64,000 bases of DNA from CAWDPQ01 sp049642465 (GTDB taxonomy: Bacteria > Acidobacteriota > Vicinamibacteria > Vicinamibacterales > 2-12-FULL-66-21), in assembly GCA_049642465.1 (NCBI GenBank), contig JBAROV010000247.1, positions 1 to 64,000 of the forward strand. Reading direction: 5' to 3'. The position numbers were made by a program, and so were the translations under genes. Positions within the stretch are counted from its first letter, which is position 1. Every line of letters starts with the position of its first letter. Below the pieces are notes generated by a model that ran no database searches, was not told where the DNA came from, and saw nothing but the letters and a program-made list of their open reading frames with translations. Below, piece after piece: positions 57,035 to 64,000 of this stretch.

Positions 57035-57157
57035 CAGCGGATTTGCGGCCGCAGCGCGGCTGCAAGTGCTCTGAAGTCAGCGAGTCAGGAGCGATCCGGA
57101 CGTGTGCGGCGGAAGGGGGGTTTTTACAGGTCTGTCTCGTCGAATGCGATTCTGTAA

Positions 57158-57186
57158 CTGACCTCCGCGCGCTGGTGGATTATGCT
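57158..57186 (+). promoter_or_regulatory. Possible sigma-70 promoter of the M28 peptidase gene
   Basis: CTGACC (57158-57163), 17 bases, TATGCT (57181-57186); each half matches four of six consensus bases. It would give a leader of about 58 bases to the ATG at 57251. Confidence 0.35.
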
Positions 57187-57250
57187 TGCGGACGTTTCGA
57201 ACGAAAGACCGGTCGCCCTTTTGCACATTCTTGCCAGGGGAGAGGACACG

Positions 57251-58876
57251 ATGAGATTTCGCACGACCCGGCTGTCACTGGTGGCCGGCGCCGCGCTGAC
57301 CGCGGCGATCGCGCTCGCGCCGGTATCAGCCCAGCAACCGACAGAGAAAGTTGACCTCGAAGCCATCTACAAGATCAAGGAGGAAGGGTTCCAGCGCTCG
57401 AAAGTGATGGAGATCACCAGCTGGCTGACCGACGTCTACGGCCCGCGCGTCACGAACTCGCCTGGCTTTCGCAAGGCCGGAGAGTGGGCCGTAAAGGAGA
57501 TGACCGGTTGGGGATTGTCCAACGTGAAGCTGGAACCGTGGGGGCCATTCGGACGTGGATGGTCGAACGAGAAGTTCTACGCCATGGCCACGACTCCGGG
57601 CGGCAGATTTCCGCTGATCGGCATGTCGCAAGTGTGGACTCCGGGAACGGATGGACCCGTCTCGGGTAACGCGATCCTTGCCGTCATTGAAACAGCCGAG
57701 GACTTCGCCAAATTCAAGGGACAGCTCAAGGGAAAGATCGTCCTCACGACGGCGATGCGAGAGGTGCTGCCGTTGTGGACAGCGCCCGCGTCGCGCTACA
57801 CCGACGACCAACTCAAGGATCTGCAGCGCGAAACGGACGCGACGCCGCGCGGCAATGTGTTTGGACGCGCAGGTGGACCGGGCCGGCAGGGGGGCCCGGC
57901 AGGCGGCCGTGGCGCAGCACAGAGCTTTGCCGCCGACCGTACGAAGTTCTTCATCGCCGAGGGGGTCGCCGCACTGCTCGTTCCCGGCCGCGGAGATGGC
58001 GGGACCGTGTTCGTGCAAGGCGGCGGGTCGCGCGAAGCAAACGCGCCGGCCAGCCTTCCCACCATCAGCGTCGCCATCGAGCATTACGGACGGATCGTCC
58101 GCACGCTCGAGAAGCAGATGCCCGTCACGATCGACCTCGACATCAAGAACACGTTTCACGACGACCCCATGTCATTCAACGTCGTCGCCGAAATTCCAGG
58201 TGCGGACAAGGCGGCCGAAATCGTCATGCTCGGCGCGCATTTCGACTCGTGGCAGGGCGGCACCGGCGCGACCGACAACGCCGCCGGATCTGCCGTCATG
58301 ATGGAAGCCATGCGGATTCTGAAGCTGAGTGGCCTCCGCCTGCGCCGGACCGTACGTCTGGGGCTTTGGGGCGGAGAGGAACAGGGGCTGATCGGATCCC
58401 GCGAATACGTCAAGGCGCATTTTGCCGACCGTGCGGACATGGTGCTCAAGCCAGAGCACGCCCGGCTGTCCGGCTATTTCAACGTCGACAACGGGACCGG
58501 CGCGATTCGCGGCGTGTATCTGCAGGGCAACGAAGCGGTCGCGCCGATTTTCGAAGCCTGGATGAAACCGTTCAACAACCTCGGCATGGCAACCTTGACG
58601 ATCCGGGATACTGGCGGCACCGACCATCAGGCGTTCGACGCAGTGGGCCTTCCCGGCTTCCAGTTCATCCAGGATCCACTCGAGTATGGTTCGCGCACGC
58701 ACCACTCGAACATGGACGTGTACGAACGGATTCAGGAAGAAGACATGCGGAAGAATGCCGTGATTGTCGCGTCGTTCGTCTACAACGCGGCCAACCGTGA
58801 GGAGAAGCTTCCACGCAAGCCGCTGCCACGACCGCAGGGCGCGGGCCGCGGAACCACCACGTCGGCCGGCCGATAG
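57251..58876 (+). CDS. Exported M28-family zinc aminopeptidase
   Basis: 541 residues from ATG 57251, which follows GGGGAGAGG; signal peptide about 1-27 (LVAGAALTAAIALAPVSAQ). A PA-like insert (about 130-270, with a Gly-rich GGPGRQGGPAGGRG loop) precedes the peptidase core. Zn ligands and active site: GAHFDSW (His, Asp), GATDNAAGSAV (bridging Asp), LWGGEEQGLIGS (catalytic and ligand Glu), FNVDNGTG, and the late His in SRTHHSNMDVY. Cleaves N-terminal residues of peptides in the periplasm or outside; family members are common in protein-degrading Acidobacteriota. Confidence 0.93.
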   Translation: MRFRTTRLSLVAGAALTAAIALAPVSAQQPTEKVDLEAIYKIKEEGFQRSKVMEITSWLTDVYGPRVTNSPGFRKAGEWAVKEMTGWGLSNVKLEPWGPFGRGWSNEKFYAMATTPGGRFPLIGMSQVWTPGTDGPVSGNAILAVIETAEDFAKFKGQLKGKIVLTTAMREVLPLWTAPASRYTDDQLKDLQRETDATPRGNVFGRAGGPGRQGGPAGGRGAAQSFAADRTKFFIAEGVAALLVPGRGDGGTVFVQGGGSREANAPASLPTISVAIEHYGRIVRTLEKQMPVTIDLDIKNTFHDDPMSFNVVAEIPGADKAAEIVMLGAHFDSWQGGTGATDNAAGSAVMMEAMRILKLSGLRLRRTVRLGLWGGEEQGLIGSREYVKAHFADRADMVLKPEHARLSGYFNVDNGTGAIRGVYLQGNEAVAPIFEAWMKPFNNLGMATLTIRDTGGTDHQAFDAVGLPGFQFIQDPLEYGSRTHHSNMDVYERIQEEDMRKNAVIVASFVYNAANREEKLPRKPLPRPQGAGRGTTTSAGR

Positions 58877-58888
58877 CGTGTCTTCACG

Positions 58889-60865
58889 GTGACCGAGAAG
58901 ACGAGGAGCGCTCAGCACGCAGCTGCGTTCCTCCTCTTCTCCGCACTGGCGTTGGTCTGGACCTGGCCGCTTGGTTCGTACTTCTTTTCGCGCATTCCGC
59001 ACGATCCCGGCGATCCCATCCTCAACACCTATTTGATCTGGTGGAACGCGCAGACGCTGCCGTTTACCGAGCAGTGGTGGAACCCGCCGTTCTTCTTTCC
59101 GATGCGTGGTGCGCTGGCGCTCTCGGAGCATCTCGCCGGGCTCGCGATCATCAGTTCGCCGATTCAGTGGCTGGGCGGAAGTCCAATCCTCGCGTACAAC
59201 GTCTGTCTCCTGGCGTCGTACGCGCTGTCGGCATGGTTTGCCTACCTGCTGGTGTATCGGCTGACGGGATCTCTGATCGGCGCCGCCTGCGCAGGACTTG
59301 CCTACGGGTTCGCACCGGTTCGGGCCGGTCAGGTCGCGCACCTGCAGGTGCTCACGTCACAGTGGCTGCCGCTGCAACTGCTTGGCATGCATGCCTACAT
59401 CGACAACGGTGGAAGAAAATGGCTGTGGCTCGCTGGCGCAGCCTGGCTGCTCCAAGGCCTGTCGAACGGGTACTACCTGCTCTTTGCACCGGTGGTCATT
59501 GCGCTGTGGCTTCTCTGGCTCCCCGATTGGCGGCGCAGTTCACGCCGTGGATTGGCGCTCGCAGGAACGCTGATCGTGGCGTCTCTGCCCTTCGTTCCCA
59601 CCCTTCTCAAGTACCGCGAAGTGCAAGGCGCACTCGGGTTGTCGCGGGGCACCGAAGAGATTGCAGCGCTCGGCGCTCCGCCCTCATCCTTTCTGAGCCC
59701 GCCTGCCCTTCTTGCCTTCTGGCCCTCGCGCGCCGGCTGGACCACCGAACACGATCTCTTTCCGGGCGCAACCGTCCTTGTGGCGATGGCTGCTTTGATG
59801 ATGGCGGCCGTCGTGCGGCCCTCGCGACTACGAGCGATCGCAAGTCGATCGCCGCTGGCGTTCTATGCCGTCGCAACTGTGCTGATGGCGAGCTTTGCGC
59901 TCGGTCCTGGTGACCCGACCAGCGGGTGGCGCGTCGTGCGGCCGTACTACTGGCTGACGCTGTTGCCAGGGTATGGGGCCTTACGCGTACCGGCCCGGTT
60001 CGCGATGCTCAGTATCCTGTGCTGTAGCGTCGTGCTTGGTCTGCTGGTCGCGTACCTCACAAAGCGGCGTCCGACATGGCGTCCGCTAGTCGGTGGGTTG
60101 GTGATCGCCGGGCTCCTCGTGGACGGATGGACCGAGCCGCTGCCGCTCATTCCGCCGCCGGGTCGCTTGACACTCACCGGCGTTCCCGAGAATGCGGCGA
60201 TTCTCGAACTACCGCCCGACGACCGGCTTCTGAGTCTGTATGCGATGTATCGCGCGCTCTCGCATCACCATCCGCTCGTCAACGGCTACAGCGGGTACGT
60301 CCCGCCGCATTACGAAATCCTGAGCCTCTCGATCCGGCGTGACGATCCAACGGCGGTTCTGGAATTGGCCCGCGGCCGGCCGCTGCTGGCCGTCGTCAGC
60401 GAGCAGTTCGACCCTGGCGGGTACATTCAGGATCTCGTCAAGTCCCTGCCCGGCGTCGCGCGGATCGGCAGCGGGAATGCCGGCGCGCTGTACTTGATCC
60501 CGCCGCAACCGCGCGAACGCGTCACATCCTCGGGGGTCGAATTGGCCGTCGCGTCGACATCGCTGCCACGCGCGCATGCGTTGCTGGATTTGGGATCCCC
60601 GCGGGCTGTCAGGACAATTGAATTCCGTCTTGGGCGCCGCTACCGCGAGCTCGGCGGCCGGGTCGCCATCGAGAAGTCATTTGACGGGACGACCTGGGAG
60701 ACCGTCTCCGAAGACTGGACCGGCGGCCGTGCACTGGCTGCGATGCTCGAGGACCCTCGAACCGTGCCGTTCAGAATCCCATTGCCGGACATCTCTGCAC
60801 GCTACCTGCGTTTGCATCCGATTGAGCCCTGGATGTTGAACGACATGCGAGTCGTAGGTCCGTGA
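58889..60865 (+). CDS. Multi-TM glycosyltransferase-like protein with a discoidin-like tail
   Basis: 658 residues from GTG 58889, 12 bases after the peptidase stop. About ten hydrophobic segments between 10 and 420; the first periplasmic loop has RIPHDPGDPILNTYLIWW, an acidic motif like the catalytic Asp region of GT-C enzymes (PMT/ArnT/YfhO types). The part after 430 is soluble (DDRLLSLYAMYRALSHHHPL, RGRPLLAVVSEQFDPGGY), and the last 120 residues resemble an F5/8 type C (discoidin) fold (AVRTIEFRLGRRYRELGGRV, SFDGTTWETVSEDW, ARYLRLHPIEP). Probably transfers sugars from a polyprenyl donor on the outer face of the inner membrane. Annotation by topology and motif only. Confidence 0.7.
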   Translation: MTEKTRSAQHAAAFLLFSALALVWTWPLGSYFFSRIPHDPGDPILNTYLIWWNAQTLPFTEQWWNPPFFFPMRGALALSEHLAGLAIISSPIQWLGGSPILAYNVCLLASYALSAWFAYLLVYRLTGSLIGAACAGLAYGFAPVRAGQVAHLQVLTSQWLPLQLLGMHAYIDNGGRKWLWLAGAAWLLQGLSNGYYLLFAPVVIALWLLWLPDWRRSSRRGLALAGTLIVASLPFVPTLLKYREVQGALGLSRGTEEIAALGAPPSSFLSPPALLAFWPSRAGWTTEHDLFPGATVLVAMAALMMAAVVRPSRLRAIASRSPLAFYAVATVLMASFALGPGDPTSGWRVVRPYYWLTLLPGYGALRVPARFAMLSILCCSVVLGLLVAYLTKRRPTWRPLVGGLVIAGLLVDGWTEPLPLIPPPGRLTLTGVPENAAILELPPDDRLLSLYAMYRALSHHHPLVNGYSGYVPPHYEILSLSIRRDDPTAVLELARGRPLLAVVSEQFDPGGYIQDLVKSLPGVARIGSGNAGALYLIPPQPRERVTSSGVELAVASTSLPRAHALLDLGSPRAVRTIEFRLGRRYRELGGRVAIEKSFDGTTWETVSEDWTGGRALAAMLEDPRTVPFRIPLPDISARYLRLHPIEPWMLNDMRVVGP

Positions 60866-60949
60866 GTGCCATCCACGACCGAATAGCGAGTCGTGTGTCA
60901 TGATTCAGCGTTGGGAGCTTCACGGATTGCCTTGACGTCTAATTGGCCT

Positions 60950-63900
60950 ATGCGCACGAACACAGTTCAGTTAGCCATCCGACTCATTCTCGCGCTGCTG
61001 CTCGCCCCGTCTTTCGCCAGCGCCCAGACTCCGACAGCCACGGTTCGCGGCGTCGTCATCGACCAGACCGACGCGCGGCTGCCCGACGTCCGCATCACGA
61101 TTACTCGTGACGGGACGAATGAAGAGCGAAGGACGGTCTCGGATGCGTCGGGACGATTTGCCATGGCCGAGCTTCCGTCTGGCGGATACACGATTCAGGC
61201 AGAGCGCTCCGGGTTCAGTGTGTTCCGCCAACGCGTGCAGCTCGCGGTTGGCTCCAATGTGTGGATCCAGGCACAGCTTGCGGTCAGCGCATCAACCGTT
61301 GTGACGACGGGCGCTGGTGAAACCCGGGTTCCGCTCATCGAACGGAGCCCAGCGATGACGACGCTCGTGGACGAGCAACAGGTGAGGGATCTTCCACTCG
61401 ATGGCCGGAACTTTCTGGAGCTTGCGTTGCTCGCACCCGGGACGGCGCCGGCGCCCCAGGGTTCTGCGAGCTCGGTTCGAGGCGACTTCGCGCTGACCGT
61501 CAACGGCGCGCGAGAAGACTTCAACAACTACATTCTGGACGGCGTCTACAACGTCGATCCGAAACTCGGCACTCCGGCGGTTCGACCGCCGGTCGATGCG
61601 ATCGCAGAGTTCGAGGTATCCACGGCCAACTACGACGCGTCGTTCGGGCGCAATGCCGGCGGACAAATCAACGTGCTCACCCGATCCGGCGCGAACCGGG
61701 CCGCCGCCACCGCGTACGAATTCCTGCGCAATGGCGCGCTGGACGCGAGGAACCATTTCGCTCCGGAAGGGGAACCCGCGCCCGACTACAGCCGGCATCA
61801 GTTTGGCGGCTCAATCGGCGGTCCGGTCGTTCGCAACCGGACGTTTTTCTTCGGCGATTACGAAGGCACTCGCCTCCGCGAAGGCATCACCCGCGTCTCG
61901 AACGTTCCCACCGCGGCGGAACGTGTCGGCGACTTCTCACAGTCAGCGTTTGGCGCTCCGGTCGATCCGTTCTCACGGCAGCCTTTACCGGGCGGACGGG
62001 TCCCGCCATTTTTCATTCATCCGGTCGGCGCCGCGATCGCAGGGCTCTACCCGCTGCCCAACCGGAATACGCCGCTCGCCAACTACGTGTCGTCGCCGAC
62101 GCTGCGCGACGATGTGGATCAGTTTGATGTGAAGGTGGAGCATCTTTTCAGCAACACGAGTCGTGCTGCGGCGCGGTACAGCTTCAGCGATCGTCGCTTG
62201 CTGGAACCGTTCGCGGGTCCGGCATTCGCGGCGATTCCCGGTTTCGGCAACGACGTCGATCGCCGCGGGCAGAACCTCCTGTTCTCCCTGACGCACGCGA
62301 CTTCGGCGCTCGTCAACGACGTCCGGGTCGGCTACAACCGTGTTGCGATTGCGGTCGGGCCGGAGAACCCTCAGATCGACAACGCGTCCGTCGGATTGCC
62401 GTCGCTTGCGACGAATCCTCGTGACGCGGGCCTGAGCCTGATTACGATCGCCGGCTATTCGCCCATCGGTCACGAATACAACAACCCGCAGAAGAGCGCC
62501 GCCAACACTCTCCAGATCGCAGACACCGCGACCTGGGCTCGCGGAGCTCACCTCGTCAAGTTTGGCGGCGAGTGGTACGGTGTGTCGCAGTCGGCGTTTC
62601 GTGATGTCCAGGCCCGCGGGTTTCTGACGTTCGTTCAGCAGGCATTCACCGGCAATGCGCTGGCGGATCTGCTGCTCGGCCTTCCGGTTGTGACGGGTGG
62701 CGCTCGCCTCGACAATCCGCAGCAGCTGCGCGCGCGCAGCTGGAGCGTCTTTGCGCACGACGAGTGGCGCGCATCGAACGCGCTGACGGTCTCCGCCGGA
62801 CTGCGCTACGACTACGTCGCCCCACCCTTCGACGCGGACAACCGTGCGAACTTGTACGACATCGCGCAGGGGACCGTGGTTCCGGTCGGGAGCAACGGGA
62901 TGCCGCGCGGCGGCTACGATCCGGACCGGAATAACATCGCGCCTCGCGCCGGCTTTTCCTGGGCGCTCGATCGGGAGTCCCGTCAGGTCATTCGCGGAGG
63001 CTACGGCATCTATTTCAACCAGGGGGCCCTCGCGACGTCCGAGGGACTCTATTTCAACCCGCCGTACTTCAATCTCAACGTGAACATCGCCTCGACGACC
63101 CTGACAAACCCGTTCCCGGTGAACCCGGGCTTCTTTCCGCAGTCCGCAACCGCGTATCAACGCGATCTGCAGACACCCTGGATGGAGCATTGGAACCTGG
63201 GCTTCCAGCGCCAACTGGGACGATCGCGCATGTTCGAGGTCGCATACGTGGGATCACGGGGGCACGATCTGATTTCCGCACGCGATGCCAATCAGCCCGC
63301 GCCGAGCACCATCCGGCCGAACCTTCGTCCGAACCCGCTGTTTGCTGACGTGACCCTGATCGAATCGCGCGGCTCGTCGCGTTACAACGCGATGCAGATC
63401 AAGTTTCAGCAGCGCTCCGACGTCGGTCTCACGGCGCTCATCGCGTACACCTACGGCAAATCCACGGACAACGCCTCGGGCTTTTTCACGAGCGCCGGCG
63501 ATCCCAACTTCCCGCAGGACAGCATGAGCCCGGACGCCGAGGAGGGACGATCGAGTTTCGACCTGCGGCACCGGCTGTCGATGGGCATTTCGTATACCTT
63601 GCCCTTCAGCGGCAACGTCTGGCTCAACGACTGGCAGGCCAACGTTATCGTCACGATCAACAGCGGACGGCCGTTCACGGTCGCGCTGCACCCGGACATC
63701 GACCAGAGCAACACCGGGCGGTCGAACCTCGGCTTCGGGAACAACGATCGGCCGAACGTCAGCGGCAATGCGTCGCTGCCCGCCGGAGAGCGGTCAGAGG
63801 ATCAGTGGTTCAACGTCGCGGCATTCACGATGCCGGCATTCGGGACGTTCGGCAACGCGCGTCGCAACATGCTGGAAGGTCCCGGCTATCGCAACCTCAA

Positions 63901-64000
63901 TCTGGGAATTACAAAGCTCGTGCCGGTTGCCGACACTCGATTGCAGCTTCGATTCGAGATCTTCAACGTCCTCAATCGAGCCAATCTCGATCTGCCCGAC
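60950..64000 (+). CDS. Oar-like TonB-dependent receptor, 3' partial
   Basis: 1017 codons to the window edge with no stop. ATG 60950 starts a signal peptide (about 1-25, IRLILALLLAPSFASAQ). CarboxypepD_reg domain about 30-110 (GVVIDQTDARLPDVRITITR, GRFAMAELPSGGYTIQAE), then a plug-type region (LPLDGRNFLELALLAPG, VNGAREDFNNYILDGVYN, FGRNAGGQINVLTRSG) and a large barrel with the family's TFFFGDYEGTR, LVKFGGEW, IAPRAGFSW and IRGGYGIYFNQ blocks. The canonical TonB box is not obvious. Typical of the very large Oar/SusC-like receptors of Acidobacteriota; substrate unknown. Likely another 50-100 residues lie beyond the window. Confidence 0.93.
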   Translation, partial: MRTNTVQLAIRLILALLLAPSFASAQTPTATVRGVVIDQTDARLPDVRITITRDGTNEERRTVSDASGRFAMAELPSGGYTIQAERSGFSVFRQRVQLAVGSNVWIQAQLAVSASTVVTTGAGETRVPLIERSPAMTTLVDEQQVRDLPLDGRNFLELALLAPGTAPAPQGSASSVRGDFALTVNGAREDFNNYILDGVYNVDPKLGTPAVRPPVDAIAEFEVSTANYDASFGRNAGGQINVLTRSGANRAAATAYEFLRNGALDARNHFAPEGEPAPDYSRHQFGGSIGGPVVRNRTFFFGDYEGTRLREGITRVSNVPTAAERVGDFSQSAFGAPVDPFSRQPLPGGRVPPFFIHPVGAAIAGLYPLPNRNTPLANYVSSPTLRDDVDQFDVKVEHLFSNTSRAAARYSFSDRRLLEPFAGPAFAAIPGFGNDVDRRGQNLLFSLTHATSALVNDVRVGYNRVAIAVGPENPQIDNASVGLPSLATNPRDAGLSLITIAGYSPIGHEYNNPQKSAANTLQIADTATWARGAHLVKFGGEWYGVSQSAFRDVQARGFLTFVQQAFTGNALADLLLGLPVVTGGARLDNPQQLRARSWSVFAHDEWRASNALTVSAGLRYDYVAPPFDADNRANLYDIAQGTVVPVGSNGMPRGGYDPDRNNIAPRAGFSWALDRESRQVIRGGYGIYFNQGALATSEGLYFNPPYFNLNVNIASTTLTNPFPVNPGFFPQSATAYQRDLQTPWMEHWNLGFQRQLGRSRMFEVAYVGSRGHDLISARDANQPAPSTIRPNLRPNPLFADVTLIESRGSSRYNAMQIKFQQRSDVGLTALIAYTYGKSTDNASGFFTSAGDPNFPQDSMSPDAEEGRSSFDLRHRLSMGISYTLPFSGNVWLNDWQANVIVTINSGRPFTVALHPDIDQSNTGRSNLGFGNNDRPNVSGNASLPAGERSEDQWFNVAAFTMPAFGTFGNARRNMLEGPGYRNLNLGITKLVPVADTRLQLRFEIFNVLNRANLDLPD

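Noticed and set aside
61985..63214. Minus-strand open frame opposite the TonB-dependent receptor
   Set aside because: Antisense shadow of a clear Oar-like barrel; composition is Arg/Val-rich with no recognisable motif.

Overview
The window looks like a high-GC chromosome segment from an Acidobacteriota-type bacterium, most likely the Vicinamibacteria lineage. This is inferred from the gene families: an Oar-like TonB-dependent receptor with a carboxypeptidase-regulatory N-terminus, a VWFA-related exported protein, PEGA and TolB-propeller signalling proteins, energy transducers with TonB C-termini, and an NtrC-type sigma-54 regulator. I see no rRNA, tRNA, CRISPR array, phage or intact insertion sequence. 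Genes are tightly packed, ATGA/GTGA overlaps are common, and most convergent pairs end within 0-24 bases of each other.

Layout. 1-5212 (+): the end of an Arg-rich protein, then four overlapping GT4 glycosyltransferases in an A-B-B-A paralogue order. 5213-9837 (-): a PDZ/multi-TM/GAF/PAS histidine kinase and an NtrC-family response regulator. 9857-12949 (-): a barrel-type outer-membrane protein and an exported hypothetical protein. 13072-17483 (+): a cyclase remnant, then glgC-eno-gpmI. 17484-21726: a small conserved gene (-), then on + a methylmalonyl-CoA mutase large subunit, a REPIN-like palindromic element, and two OppD/OppF-type ATPases. 21730-33538 (-): a vanadium haloperoxidase, then a long run whose transcription order is SDR, methyltransferase, ino1, membrane protein/secretin, ExeA-type ATPase, TPR protein, acs, PilM/GspL-GspB-like protein and a MacB-type ATPase. 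Its middle resembles a pared-down MSHA/type II secretion assembly set interleaved with metabolic genes.

33666-41818: short tandem repeats, a TonB protein with a helix-turn-helix-like N-terminus, an FxLYD-like membrane protein and a VWFA-related protein (+), a ZIP transporter (-), a BON-domain protein behind a textbook sigma-54 promoter (+), a lipoprotein (-) and polA (+). 41840-44042: an exported TPR protein (-) and pcnB (+). 44046-57000 (-): a desaturase/histidine kinase/OmpR-type regulator operon, serA-serC with a DUF1015 gene, an M23 peptidase, and three envelope/signalling genes (pseudokinase-RodZ-TolB fusion, TPR-TonB_C protein, PEGA pseudokinase). 57251-64000 (+): an M28 peptidase, a multi-TM glycosyltransferase-like protein and a TonB-dependent receptor running off the end.

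The points I consider most unusual are the split secretin-assembly operon with embedded ino1 and acs, the REPIN that supplies the ribosome-binding site and start codon of an ABC ATPase, the sigma-54 promoter before the BON gene with weaker look-alikes elsewhere, two nearby genes that both carry degenerate kinase domains, and a DNA polymerase I that appears to have lost its proofreading residues.
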